In this document: in pieces, positions 17,855-26,926 of the stretch
How positions within the stretch are numbered: position 1 is the first letter of the stretch
Layout: every line of letters begins with the position of its first letter
From: Lysobacter gummosus
Lineage (GTDB): Bacteria > Pseudomonadota > Gammaproteobacteria > Xanthomonadales > Xanthomonadaceae
DNA: 64,000 bases
Assembly: GCF_001442805.1 (NCBI RefSeq)
Contig: NZ_CP011131.1
Coordinates: forward strand, 372,001 to 436,000
Reading direction: 5' to 3'
Notes under the pieces: model-generated
Seen by the model: only the letters and a program-made list of their open reading frames with translations
What the model was told of the DNA's origin: nothing
Databases searched by the model: none
Position numbers and translations under genes: made by a program

Positions 17855-18597
17855 GCTTGATGCAGACCCGCACCGATGCGCTGCGCCTGGACGCGGTGCG
17901 CAAGGATTTCGGCGACCGTCATGCGCTGGACGAACTGTCGATCGCGATCGCGCCCGGCGAGGTCTACGCGCTGCTCGGCCCGAACGGCGCCGGCAAGACC
18001 ACGACCTTGAACCTGATCCTGGGATTCCTGCAGCCCGAAGCGGGGCGCATCGAAGTCGCCGGCATCGACGTGGGTCGCGATCCGCTGGGCGCGCGCGCCA
18101 AGATCGCTTACTTGCCGGAAACGGTGATGCTGCATCCCAGCCTGAGCGCGATCGAGAATCTCACTTATTTCGCCTTGCTCGGCGGGCGCAGGATCGACGC
18201 GGCGCAGGCGCGCGATCTGCTTTCCGAAGCCGGCCTGCAACCCGAGGCGCATGCGCGCCGCGCCGCCGGCTTCTCCAAGGGCATGCGGCAGAAAGTCGGG
18301 CTGGCGATCGCGCTGGCCAAGAACGCGCAACTGCTGCTGCTCGACGAACCGACCTCGGGGTTGGACGCCAGCGCCGCGAACGATCTCTCGCAAGGCGTGC
18401 GCGCCGCCGCCCAGCGCGGCATCGCGGTGTTGATGGCGACGCACGATCTATATCGGGTCAAGGACGTGGCCCATCGCCTCGGCATCCTGCGCGCGGGCCG
18501 ATTGCTCGCGCAGCGCCTCACCGCGGAACTGTCCGCGGCGCAGATCGAGTCGCTGTATCTGGAATTGCTCGCCAGCCAGGACGCGGCCGCGGCATGA
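17851..18597 (+). CDS. ABC transporter ATPase (NosF/CcmA-like)
   Basis: A 248-residue ATPase. Walker A GPNGAGKTT is at residues 43-51. The signature is FSKGMRQK rather than LSGGQ, as in ABC-2-type (NosF, DrrA-like) ATPases. Walker B LLLLDEPTSGLD and the switch His (MATHDL) are intact. The start overlaps the receptor stop by ATGA and its own stop overlaps the next start, so translation is coupled. It should energise the two following permeases. Confidence 0.93.
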   Translation: MSLMQTRTDALRLDAVRKDFGDRHALDELSIAIAPGEVYALLGPNGAGKTTTLNLILGFLQPEAGRIEVAGIDVGRDPLGARAKIAYLPETVMLHPSLSAIENLTYFALLGGRRIDAAQARDLLSEAGLQPEAHARRAAGFSKGMRQKVGLAIALAKNAQLLLLDEPTSGLDASAANDLSQGVRAAAQRGIAVLMATHDLYRVKDVAHRLGILRAGRLLAQRLTAELSAAQIESLYLELLASQDAAAA

Positions 18598-19997
18598 GCG
18601 CATCGCTGACCGGTTTCGAATGGACCTTGCTGCGCCGCGACCGCCGCGCGTGGTGGGCGCTGCTGTGCCTGGGCGCGCTGGTGTTGATCGCCTTCGCGGT
18701 GGATATGGCGGCGATCGTCGATGCCAACGCGGCCAAGGCCGACATCGCCCGCGCCGAGCGCGCGCGGTGGCTGGGGCAGGGCGAGAAAGATCCGCATTCG
18801 GCCGCGCACTACAGCATCTTCGCGTTCAAGCCGACTTCGCCGCTGGCGGCGCTGGACCTGGGCGTGGAGCCCTTCGTCGGCCAGACCGTGTGGCTGGAAG
18901 CGCATGTGCAGAACGACATGCTGTACCGGCCGCAGGGCGAGGCCTCGGCGCTGCAGCGCGCCGGCTTGAGCAGTCCCGCCAGCCTGTTGATCGGCTTCGC
19001 GCCATTGGTGGCGTTCCTGCTGGCGTTCACCGCGGTGGCGATGGATCGCGAGCGCGGCACTTTGCGATTGGCCTTGGGCGCGGCGTTGCGGCCGCGCGAG
19101 ATCGTCGCCAGCAAGGCGGCCGCGATCTGGCTGGCCCTGGTCTGGGTGTTGGTGGTGCCGGTCACCGCCATCGCTGCTATCGCCACCGCTGTGCTCGGCG
19201 CTCTGGACGCGACCGCGGCCTTGCGCCTGGTGCTGTGGGCGGCGGCGATGGCGGTGTACCTGGGCGTGTTGACCGCGCTCGGTCTGGCCGTGTCGATGCT
19301 CGCCGGCAGCGTGCGCGGCGCGCTGGCGGTTCTGTTCGGCCTGTGGATCGCCTTCGGCCTGGCGCTGCCGCGCTGGGCCAACAGCGCGGTGGAAAGCGCG
19401 CAGCCGCTGCCGTCCACGCAGACGGTCAAGCAGCAGTTGCTGGATGAGGCGCCTTCGTACTGGACCGCGGAGGACGCGAAGAAACATCAGGCCACGCTGC
19501 TGGCCAAGTACGGCGCCAAGGACCCGGCCGATCTGCGCGTGGATCTGCGCGGCGCCGAGCTGGACCTGAGCGAGCGCCATTCGCACGAAGTGTTCGATCG
19601 CGTGCTCGGCGGTTTCTACGATCGCGTGGTCGCCCAGGACCGCGCCTACGCCATGCTCGGCTGGCTGTCGCCGACCGCGGCCATGCAGAGCCTGTCGCCG
19701 ATGCTGGCCGGCAGCGACTTCGTCCATCATCGCCGTTTCATCGACGGCGCCGAGCATTACCGGCGCGCGCTGGTCAATCGCATGAATCAGGACGTGATGG
19801 CGCATCCGACCGGCGAGGGCGGCGCCAAGCACACCAACGATGCGTCGCTGTGGGCGCAGATTCCCGAATTCCACCATCCCGCGCCGTCGCTGAGCGCGAA
19901 CTGGCGCCACACCGCGCCGGCCGCGGCCGCGCTGCTGGCCTGGTCGCTGGCGGCACTGGCCTTGCTGGCGTTGGCGGCAAGGAGGCTGCGGCCATGA
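18594..19997 (+). CDS. ABC-2-type permease with DUF3526-like periplasmic domain, first copy
   Basis: A 467-residue membrane protein. TM1 is at about residues 20-40 and is followed by a roughly 90-residue extracytoplasmic loop. Further helices fall at about 130-155, 180-210, 215-240 and 243-265. A large second soluble loop covers about 270-440, and a last helix 440-462. This is the ABC-2/DUF3526 layout. The second loop is rich in histidines (ERHSHE, FVHHRRF, EHYRR, AHPTGEGGAKH, EFHHP), at least nine in about 110 residues, suggesting metal or metal-chelate handling in the periplasm. Coupled by ATGA overlaps on both sides. Confidence 0.85.
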   Translation: MSASLTGFEWTLLRRDRRAWWALLCLGALVLIAFAVDMAAIVDANAAKADIARAERARWLGQGEKDPHSAAHYSIFAFKPTSPLAALDLGVEPFVGQTVWLEAHVQNDMLYRPQGEASALQRAGLSSPASLLIGFAPLVAFLLAFTAVAMDRERGTLRLALGAALRPREIVASKAAAIWLALVWVLVVPVTAIAAIATAVLGALDATAALRLVLWAAAMAVYLGVLTALGLAVSMLAGSVRGALAVLFGLWIAFGLALPRWANSAVESAQPLPSTQTVKQQLLDEAPSYWTAEDAKKHQATLLAKYGAKDPADLRVDLRGAELDLSERHSHEVFDRVLGGFYDRVVAQDRAYAMLGWLSPTAAMQSLSPMLAGSDFVHHRRFIDGAEHYRRALVNRMNQDVMAHPTGEGGAKHTNDASLWAQIPEFHHPAPSLSANWRHTAPAAAALLAWSLAALALLALAARRLRP

Positions 19998-21520
19998 GCG
20001 CGATCGCATTGGAAACAACACAAATCGCCGCGCCCGCGCGCGTCGGCTTCGCCACCCTGCTGGCCTGGGAACTGCGCCACGTCGGCCGCAGCCGGCTGCT
20101 GTGGACGGTGATCGGCCTGCTGGCCGCGGCGATGCTGTGGGGCGCATACAGCGGCGCGGCGCTGCATCGCGCCCAGGACGCGGCGATCGAACGCAGCCGC
20201 GCCAGCGACGCGCAATGGATGCGGCAGATCCGCGAACGCGCGCAGCGCTACGCCGAGCCGGCGCCGACTTCGGTGCCGTACTGGCAAGACCCGACCGACA
20301 TCGCCGGCTTCAGCCGCTATTTCCTGCGCGCGCACAGCTACAAGCCGAACCTGCCGCTGTCGCCGCTGGCGGTGGGCGGCAGCGATCTGATGCCGAGCCG
20401 TCTGCCGGTGAAACTGGAAACGCCGTTCGGCGTCGAGCCGGCTTACGATTTCGAGAATCCGCGCGGGCTCGGACTGGGCCGGTTCGATCTGGGTTTCGTG
20501 CTGGTGTATCTGCTGCCGATCGCGGTGATCGTGTTGATCGGCCTGCTGTCCACCTTCGAACGCGATCACGGCATGTTGCGCCTGATCGCCGCGCAGCGGG
20601 TCGGCCCGCGCGCGTGGCTGGGCGCGCGCGTGGCGGCGATCTTCGCCTGGGTGATGCCGGCGACACTGGCGCTGCTGTGTCTGTCTTTGTCGGTCGCCGG
20701 CGCGAATCTGTCCGCGGCGATCCCGGAACTGCTCGCGTCGGCGGCACTGGTGGTGGCCTACCTGTCGTTCTGGGCCGCGCTGGGCTTCGTCGTGGTGTCC
20801 GCGTGGCCCGGCGCCGCCGGCGCGATCAGCCTGATGAGCGCGTTGTGGGCCTTGCTCGCGATCGGCCTGCCCTTGCTCGGCAGCGCGCTGTCGCAGCGTG
20901 TCGGCGATGCGCCCACGCCGGTGGCCTATGTCGATGCGACGCGACGCGCCAACGACGCCATCGCCGCCGAGCGCGACGCGATCGTCGGCGCGATGTTCCG
21001 CGCCCGCGCCGATCTGGCGCCGGCCATCGACAAGGTCGCCAGCATCGACTACGCCACCCGCATGAGTTTCCTCGCGCCGGAAACCGAGCGCCGCCTGCAA
21101 CCCTTGCAGCGTCGCCAGGAGCACGCGCGCGATCTGCGCGAAACGGTATCGGAATGGGCCGGCTATCTGTCGCCGCCGCTGGGCATGGAGCAGGCGCTGT
21201 CGCTGCTGGCCGGCACCGACGCGCCGCGCCAGCGCCGATTCGAGCATCAGACGCGGGTGCATCAGCTGCGTTTACGCGAATGGTTCTATCCGCGCATCCA
21301 GCGGCAGATCGCCACGCCCACGCCGCGGCCGATCGCCAACAGCTACGGCCGGATGAACTTCAACGAGTATGCGGACATCCCCGTGTACACCGGCGCCGAG
21401 TTGCCGCCGTTGGCGCGCGCGGCCGGCGTCGCGCCGATGGCGGCATGGTTGCTGTTGTTGGCCGCAGGCTTGTGCGCGCTCGCTCTGCATCGCCTGCGCC
21501 GCTGGCCGACGGAGCTTTGA
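19994..21520 (+). CDS. ABC-2-type permease with DUF3526-like domain, second copy
   Basis: A 508-residue paralogous partner of the preceding permease, starting at ATG 19994 with AAGGAGG 8 nt upstream. TM1 is at about residues 30-50, a long soluble loop (about 55-160) follows, then helices at about 165-190, 210-240, 250-275 and 280-305, a second soluble loop to about 475, and a final helix (MAAWLLLLAAGLCALAL). Two unequal permeases plus one ATPase imply a heterodimeric channel. Direction is unproven: ABC-2 systems often export, but many DUF3526 pairs sit beside TonB receptors, as here. Confidence 0.85.
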   Translation: MSAIALETTQIAAPARVGFATLLAWELRHVGRSRLLWTVIGLLAAAMLWGAYSGAALHRAQDAAIERSRASDAQWMRQIRERAQRYAEPAPTSVPYWQDPTDIAGFSRYFLRAHSYKPNLPLSPLAVGGSDLMPSRLPVKLETPFGVEPAYDFENPRGLGLGRFDLGFVLVYLLPIAVIVLIGLLSTFERDHGMLRLIAAQRVGPRAWLGARVAAIFAWVMPATLALLCLSLSVAGANLSAAIPELLASAALVVAYLSFWAALGFVVVSAWPGAAGAISLMSALWALLAIGLPLLGSALSQRVGDAPTPVAYVDATRRANDAIAAERDAIVGAMFRARADLAPAIDKVASIDYATRMSFLAPETERRLQPLQRRQEHARDLRETVSEWAGYLSPPLGMEQALSLLAGTDAPRQRRFEHQTRVHQLRLREWFYPRIQRQIATPTPRPIANSYGRMNFNEYADIPVYTGAELPPLARAAGVAPMAAWLLLLAAGLCALALHRLRRWPTEL

Positions 21521-21523
21521 GCG

Positions 21524-23461
21524 ATGACACGCGCACGCCTCGCATGGACCCTGGGCTGCGGCCTGGCCGCTTTCGCCGCTGCCGCCAATGCGCAGCGCGC
21601 CGGCGACAACGCGGTGACCGCGGCCGAGGACGCGTTCGGCGCGACCCTGGGCAATGAAACCATCGGCCTGTACAGCAGCAAGCAGGTGCGCGGCTTCTCG
21701 CCGGTGGATGCCGGCAACGTGCGCATGGACGGCATCTATTTCGACCGCCAGGGCACGGTGCCGCCGGCGCTGGTCGAAGGCTCGACCATCCGCGTCGGTT
21801 TGTCGGCGCTGAACTATCCGTTCCCGGCGCCGACCGGCATCGTCGATTACCGCCTGAAGAAAGCCGGCGACGAACGCGTGCTCAGCCTGCTCGGCGCGAT
21901 CAACGCCTACGGCGCGCCGGCGCTGGAATTCGACGCCAAGCTGCCGATCGTCGACGGCCGCTTCGGCATCGCCGCCAACATCGCTCTGGCGCGCGAGGAG
22001 TACTACGACGGCGCCGACGCGCGCTATGTACGCGCCGGCTTCGTGCCGCGCTGGCGGCCGACGGACAACATCGAGATCCTGCCGTTCTGGAGCATCTCGC
22101 GCGGCCGCGACGAAGAGGTCGCGCCGACCATCATCACCGCCGGGCCGTACCGGCCGCCGCGGATCCAGCGCCGCCGCCATTTCGGCCAATCGTGGTCGGA
22201 CAACGAATACGACAGCCGCAACTACGGCGTGCTCGGCAAGGCCCGGCTGGGTGGCGACTGGGCGCTGGCCGGCGGCGTGTTCCGCTCGATCAACAACCAG
22301 CCCAGCGGCTTCGCCGAGCTGTTTACCGACACCCGCGCGGACGGCATGACGCGCGAGAAAGTCATCGCCGACCCGCGCCAGCGCTATGCCTCTACCAGCG
22401 GCGAGTTGCGCCTGAGCCGCAGCTTCCGCGAAGGTCCGCGCCTGCACGTGCTGCAAGTGGCCGTGCGCGGGCGCGGGCTGGACAGCGAGTACGGCGGTTC
22501 GGCGGCGGCGATCGACTACGGCTGGCGGCCTCTGGGCGAACCGCGGCCGGTGTCGCCGCCGCCGTCGTTCGAGTTCGGCCCGCGTACACGCGATCACGTC
22601 GAGCAATGGACCGGCGGGCTGGCGTATGAAGGGCGCTGGCGCGATGTCGGCGAGCTGAGCCTGGGCATCCAGCGCAGCCGTTATCGCAAGCACGTGGATC
22701 AGCCCGGCTTGGCGCGCACCCGCAGTCGCGACGATCCGTGGCTGCCCAACGCCACCGCCTCGGTGTATCTGAGCAAGACGTTGGCGCTGTACGCCGGCCA
22801 CACGCGCGGACTGGAGGAAACCGGGATCGCGCCGGACGATGCCGCCAACCGCAATCAGGCGCTGCCGGCGATCCGCACCCGCCAGACCGATGCCGGCGTG
22901 CGCTGGTCGCTGAGCCAGGACCTGAAACTGGTCGCCGGCGCCTTCGACGTGCGCAAGCCGTACTTCACCACCGACGAGCGCAACGTCTACGGCGCGATCG
23001 GCGAAGTGCGCCATCGCGGCGTCGAGCTGAGCCTGAGCGGCAAGCCGGCCGAGCATTGGAGCCTGGTGGCCGGCGCGGTGCTGATGCATCCGCGCGTCAG
23101 CGGCGAAGCGGTGCGGCTGGGCCGCGTCGGCGATCGTCCGATCGGCCAGACCGAGCGAGTGCTTCGCAGCGATGTCGAATACCGGCCGCCGCTGCTGCCG
23201 GGCTGGTCGTTCGATGTGTCGATGAGCCATTACGGCGAACGCGTCGCCTCGCGCGACGGCTTAAACCGCGTTCCGGCCTACACGCTGGTGGATGTCGGTG
23301 CGCGCTATCGCTTCAAGCTCGGCGCCGCGCCGGCGACCTTGCGTCTGTTGGTGGCGAATGCCGGCGACACGTTTACCTGGAACATCTACGGCAACAACAG
23401 TTTCGGCCTGATCGACGGGCGGCGCTATGTGGCGCAGCTCGCGGTGGATTTCGACGGCTGA
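21524..23461 (+). CDS. Second TonB-dependent receptor of the operon
   Basis: A 645-residue outer-membrane receptor starting 3 bp after the permease stop. The signal peptide ends near ANAQRAG (about residue 24). The plug is short but recognisable (SSKQVRGFSPVDAGNVRMDGIYFDRQG and the following RVGLSALNYPFPAPTGIVDY). The barrel covers the rest, ending RYVAQLAVDFDG, with no C-terminal Phe. It is clearly different from the first receptor, so the operon may handle two ligands (for example free metal chelator and metal-loaded form) or two metals. Confidence 0.88.
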   Translation: MTRARLAWTLGCGLAAFAAAANAQRAGDNAVTAAEDAFGATLGNETIGLYSSKQVRGFSPVDAGNVRMDGIYFDRQGTVPPALVEGSTIRVGLSALNYPFPAPTGIVDYRLKKAGDERVLSLLGAINAYGAPALEFDAKLPIVDGRFGIAANIALAREEYYDGADARYVRAGFVPRWRPTDNIEILPFWSISRGRDEEVAPTIITAGPYRPPRIQRRRHFGQSWSDNEYDSRNYGVLGKARLGGDWALAGGVFRSINNQPSGFAELFTDTRADGMTREKVIADPRQRYASTSGELRLSRSFREGPRLHVLQVAVRGRGLDSEYGGSAAAIDYGWRPLGEPRPVSPPPSFEFGPRTRDHVEQWTGGLAYEGRWRDVGELSLGIQRSRYRKHVDQPGLARTRSRDDPWLPNATASVYLSKTLALYAGHTRGLEETGIAPDDAANRNQALPAIRTRQTDAGVRWSLSQDLKLVAGAFDVRKPYFTTDERNVYGAIGEVRHRGVELSLSGKPAEHWSLVAGAVLMHPRVSGEAVRLGRVGDRPIGQTERVLRSDVEYRPPLLPGWSFDVSMSHYGERVASRDGLNRVPAYTLVDVGARYRFKLGAAPATLRLLVANAGDTFTWNIYGNNSFGLIDGRRYVAQLAVDFDG

Positions 23462-23489
23462 GTCCGAAGCGCAACGGGGAGACGCGGCC

Positions 23490-24443
23490 ATGCTGCGGCA
23501 GGATCGAATGGGGATTTCGAATAGCGGTGCGGCGCCTTTGGTGCGCGACGCGTTGTTCTCGGCCGCGCAATCGTCTAGCGCGCGCACGGTGTACAGCGGC
23601 GTATGTCACGGGACCTTGGGCGAGTTGTGGCAAGGCCCGTACGAACAGGACGGCGAACTGCATATCGGCCTGATCTCGCTGCCGGTACGCAAGTACAGCT
23701 GGATGCATTATCTGCCCGGCGAGGATGGCGAGGACGGCGCAGATCTGGCCGGCAAGGACAAATGCCGGCGCGCGATCGACTTGTATCTGCAGCATCACGG
23801 CAAAAGCCTGCCGCCGGGGCGTTGGAGTCACGACTCCGAATTGCCGCTGGGCAAGGGCATGGCCAGTTCCACCGCCGACCTGGTCGCGACCATCCGCTGC
23901 CTGGACCGCATCTTCGGCCTGGATACGCCGGTGCCGACAGTGGCCGATCTGCTGCGCGGCATCGAGCGCTCCGACAGCGTGTTCCTGGATCGCTACGCGC
24001 TGTACCTCAGCGGCCGCCAGCAGATCGTGCGCAGCTTCGACACTTCGCCGCGCCTGCATGCCTGCTACATCGACGAAGGCGGCACGGTGGAGACCGAGAA
24101 GCTCGCCGATCCGCTGCTGCGTCACTACCAGCGCCATCTGTCTTCGTACCGGCGCGGTCTGCAGCAGGCCATCGAAGCCTTCGACGGCGGCGATGCGGCG
24201 GCGATCTGCGAATGCGCCACGCACAGCGCGCAGCTGGCGCAGTGGGTGACGCCGAAGGCGCATTTCGAAACGCTGGCGCAGCGGCGGCGCGAATTCGGCG
24301 CCGACGGCATCGTCGTCGCCCATACCGGCAGTCTGCTCGGCTATCTGTTCGTGTCGCGCCCGGACGCGGCGCGCATGAGCGAGCTGTCGTCCTTCTTCCG
24401 CGGGCTGGGTCGCCAGTGCCGCTTCGCCGAGACGGGGTTGTGA
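23490..24443 (+). CDS. GHMP-family kinase, PduX (L-threonine kinase)-like
   Basis: A 317-residue cytoplasmic kinase. The GHMP phosphate loop is LPLGKGMASSTAD (G121 to about D129). An HTGS motif (VVAHTGSLLGYLF) near residue 280 corresponds to GHMP motif 3. The start region GVCHGTLGELWQGP resembles PduX, which makes O-phospho-L-threonine for cobalamin. No cobalamin genes are nearby, so here it probably phosphorylates an amino acid (Thr or Ser) for the PLP enzyme that follows. Start ATG 23490 has GGGGAG 10 nt upstream; the stop overlaps the next ATG by one base (TGATG). Confidence 0.82.
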   Translation: MLRQDRMGISNSGAAPLVRDALFSAAQSSSARTVYSGVCHGTLGELWQGPYEQDGELHIGLISLPVRKYSWMHYLPGEDGEDGADLAGKDKCRRAIDLYLQHHGKSLPPGRWSHDSELPLGKGMASSTADLVATIRCLDRIFGLDTPVPTVADLLRGIERSDSVFLDRYALYLSGRQQIVRSFDTSPRLHACYIDEGGTVETEKLADPLLRHYQRHLSSYRRGLQQAIEAFDGGDAAAICECATHSAQLAQWVTPKAHFETLAQRRREFGADGIVVAHTGSLLGYLFVSRPDAARMSELSSFFRGLGRQCRFAETGL

Positions 24444-25516
24444 TGGCGCTCGCGACGAATCCAGTGCATGCGCATATCGCCGACGCGATCAAGGCGCCCG
24501 ATCTGGTGCGCCTGGGCGAGAACCTGTTCGTCGCCCGTTTCGAAACCATGAAGGTGTACTCGACCCTGGTCGCGGTCGAGCGCCTGCTGGCCAGCGGCCG
24601 TATCCGCGCCGGCGCGACATTGATGGACAGCTCCAGCGGCATCTACGCCTACGCGCTGGCGCTGGCCTGCCACAAGTTCGGGCTGCGCTGCCACATCGTC
24701 GGCTCCAAGACGGTGGACAAGACCTTGATGGTGCAGCTGCGGATTCTCGGCGCGACCATCGAGCAGGTCGAGCCGCAGGCGACCTTGAAGATGGATCAGA
24801 GCCTGCGCGTGGCGCGCATCCGCGAACTGCTCGCGGCCGATCCGGACCTGCACTGGATGCAGCAGTATCACGACGATATCCACTACCACGGCTACCAGCC
24901 GGTCGCCGACCAGATCCGCGACGCGGTCGGCGCCGGGCCGTTGAGCGTGGTCGGCGGCGTCGGCTCGGGATGTTCCACCGGCGGGCTGGCCTGCGCCTTG
25001 CGCGAAGACGATGCGTCGCTGCAACTGATCGGCGTGCAGCCCTTCGGCAGCATGACCTTCGGCTGCGAACACATCGAAGACCCCGGCATCATCATCGCCG
25101 GTATCGGCAGCTCGATTCCGTTCCGCAACGTGCGCCACGATCTGTACGACCAGGTGCACTGGGTCAGCTTCGACTACGGCCTGTCCGGCTCGGTGGCGCT
25201 GCTGCGCGAGCACGCGGTGTTCGCCGGCCTGTCCACCGGCTGCTGCTATCTGGTCGCGCAACGCGAAGCGCGCCTGCATCCCGAGCGCAAGGTGGTCTTC
25301 CTCGCCGCCGACACCGGCCATCGCTACGTCGAAGGCGTGTTCGCCCATTACGAGCAGGCGCTGGACCCGCGCGCGCTGCATCCCACGCCGATCGCGTCGC
25401 TCGACGAACTGGCCTTGCCGTGGTCGGCGATGGCCTGGAATCGCGCCGTCTTCGATCCCACTGCCGACTCCGCCGATACGCGCGCGCCGCTTGGCGCGGC
25501 GGTCGCGGCGCACTGA
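24443..25516 (+). CDS. Cysteine-synthase-fold PLP enzyme
   Basis: A 357-residue fold-type-II PLP enzyme. The Schiff-base lysine is probably Lys37 (FETMKVYSTL, aligned with the N-P-T-G-S-x-K-D-R region of CysK). The phosphate loop is GGVGSGCSTGG from residue 171. The substrate loop usually reading S-G-N-T-G is replaced by SSGIYAYALA, so the acceptor site differs from O-acetylserine sulfhydrylases. Next to an amino-acid kinase it could use O-phospho-Ser/Thr for beta replacement, as SbnA does for diaminopropionate. Product unknown. Confidence 0.82.
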   Translation: MALATNPVHAHIADAIKAPDLVRLGENLFVARFETMKVYSTLVAVERLLASGRIRAGATLMDSSSGIYAYALALACHKFGLRCHIVGSKTVDKTLMVQLRILGATIEQVEPQATLKMDQSLRVARIRELLAADPDLHWMQQYHDDIHYHGYQPVADQIRDAVGAGPLSVVGGVGSGCSTGGLACALREDDASLQLIGVQPFGSMTFGCEHIEDPGIIIAGIGSSIPFRNVRHDLYDQVHWVSFDYGLSGSVALLREHAVFAGLSTGCCYLVAQREARLHPERKVVFLAADTGHRYVEGVFAHYEQALDPRALHPTPIASLDELALPWSAMAWNRAVFDPTADSADTRAPLGAAVAAH

Positions 25517-25541
25517 ACTTCGCACTCCAAAGGACTTCCCC

Positions 25542-26822
25542 ATGGCGCATCTGTTGATGATCGAAAGCTGGGTCGGCGGCACCGGCCGCATCTTCCCGCC
25601 CGCGATCGCCCGGCTCGGGCACCGCTACACCTTCGTCACCCGCAATCGCGGCCATTACCAGGACCCGCGATCGCGCGAGATCCATCCGGTGATCGAACAC
25701 GCCGATCACGTGCTGAGCTTCGACACCAACGATGTTCCGGCGTTGATCGAGTTCCTGCGCGCGCAGCATGCGGTGCTGAAGTTCGACGGCGTGGTGACGA
25801 TCTGCGATTACTACATCGGCACCGTCGCCGAGGTCGCGCAGGCCCTGGATCTGCCGCAGGCGTTCTCGGCCAACGTGGTGATGGAGCGGCGCAAGGATCA
25901 GGTGCGCGAGGCGATCGGACGCGCCGGCCTGCCCAATCCGAAGTTCGCCGTGACCTCCGGCTGGGACGACACCCGCGCGCAGGCGGCGCGGATCGGTTAT
26001 CCGTTGATCGCCAAGCCCACCGATCTGGCGTCCAGCGCCTTCGTGCGGCTGGTGCACGACGAAGAAGAACTGTGCGCCGCCTTCGACGCGCTGGAGCAAT
26101 TCCCGCGCAACTTCCGCGAGCAGGAGCGGGTGCCGCTGCTGTTGCTGGAGGAGTACATGCGCGGCGAAGAGGTCAGCGTCGAGGCCTGCACCTATCGCGG
26201 CCGGACCACGATCATCGGCATCACCGACAAGAGCCTGACCGGGTTTCCGTACTTCATCGAAGACGGGCATATGTTCCCGGCCAAACTCGACGGCGACATC
26301 GCCGCGCAGATCGAAGCGCTGGTGCGCGGCGCCCTGGACGCGGTCGGCCACGATCACGGCATCAGCCACACCGAGGTCAAGTTGACCGTCGACGGCCCGC
26401 GCATCGTCGAAATCAATCCGCGCCCGGGCGGCAACTACATCGCCGAACTGATCCAGCGGGTGACCGGCATCGATCTGCTCGACGCGCAGATCGAACTGGC
26501 CCTGGGCCGCGAACCGGACCTGCGCCGCCGCGACACCGGCGTCGCCAGCGCGGCGATCAAATTCCTGGTGCCGCCGCGCGCCGGCCATGTCGTGGCGATG
26601 GAAGGCGCGCAGACCCTGGACGCCGATCTGAACATCGAACGCTGGAGCATGGCCGCGGTCGCCGGCACCGACGTCGCCGCGCCGATCGACAACGCCTGCT
26701 ACATCGGCCACGTGATCGCCAGCGATGGCGAAGGCCAGCAAGCGCGCGACTACGCCGAGCGCGCACTGGCGCGAGTGACCCTGACCTACGCCGAAGCTCC
26801 CGCCATCTCCAGCGCCGCCTAA
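25542..26822 (+). CDS. ATP-grasp ligase (amino-acid ligase-like)
   Basis: A 426-residue cytoplasmic enzyme that should join a carboxylate to an amine through an acyl-phosphate. Magnesium ligands are visible as Glu278 (HTEVKL), Glu290 and Asn292 (VEINPRPGG). The ATP-grasp loop follows GYPLIAKPTDLASS. The N-terminal Rossmann-like domain begins MAHLLMIESWVGGTGR. Closest general relatives are L-amino-acid ligases (BacD-like) and carnosine-synthase-type enzymes. AAAGGA precedes ATG 25542. It would couple the product of the kinase/PLP pair to another amino acid. Confidence 0.85.
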   Translation: MAHLLMIESWVGGTGRIFPPAIARLGHRYTFVTRNRGHYQDPRSREIHPVIEHADHVLSFDTNDVPALIEFLRAQHAVLKFDGVVTICDYYIGTVAEVAQALDLPQAFSANVVMERRKDQVREAIGRAGLPNPKFAVTSGWDDTRAQAARIGYPLIAKPTDLASSAFVRLVHDEEELCAAFDALEQFPRNFREQERVPLLLLEEYMRGEEVSVEACTYRGRTTIIGITDKSLTGFPYFIEDGHMFPAKLDGDIAAQIEALVRGALDAVGHDHGISHTEVKLTVDGPRIVEINPRPGGNYIAELIQRVTGIDLLDAQIELALGREPDLRRRDTGVASAAIKFLVPPRAGHVVAMEGAQTLDADLNIERWSMAAVAGTDVAAPIDNACYIGHVIASDGEGQQARDYAERALARVTLTYAEAPAISSAA

Positions 26823-26842
26823 CCCTCCAGTCCCCGCAATGC

Positions 26843-26880
26843 ATTCCCCCCTTTGAAAAAGGGGGCGAGGGGGGATTCGC
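26843..26880. repeat. CCCCCTTTGAAAAAGGGGG dispersed repeat
   Basis: Palindromic element (ATTCCCCCCTTTGAAAAAGG then GGGCGAGGGGGGATTCG) in the 104-bp gap between the ATP-grasp and DUF364 genes. It is a common Xanthomonadaceae intergenic repeat. In the operon it may stabilise mRNA or lower downstream expression. Confidence 0.7.
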
Positions 26881-26926
26881 TCTTGTTCTTGCTCCTCCCG
26901 GCACCACACCCACCGAGACCCACGCC

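Noticed and set aside
23490..24443. Cobalamin-pathway threonine kinase (pduX) as the true role
   Set aside because: The motifs fit, but no cobalamin genes are near and the gene is translationally coupled to a PLP enzyme and ligase in a transport operon.
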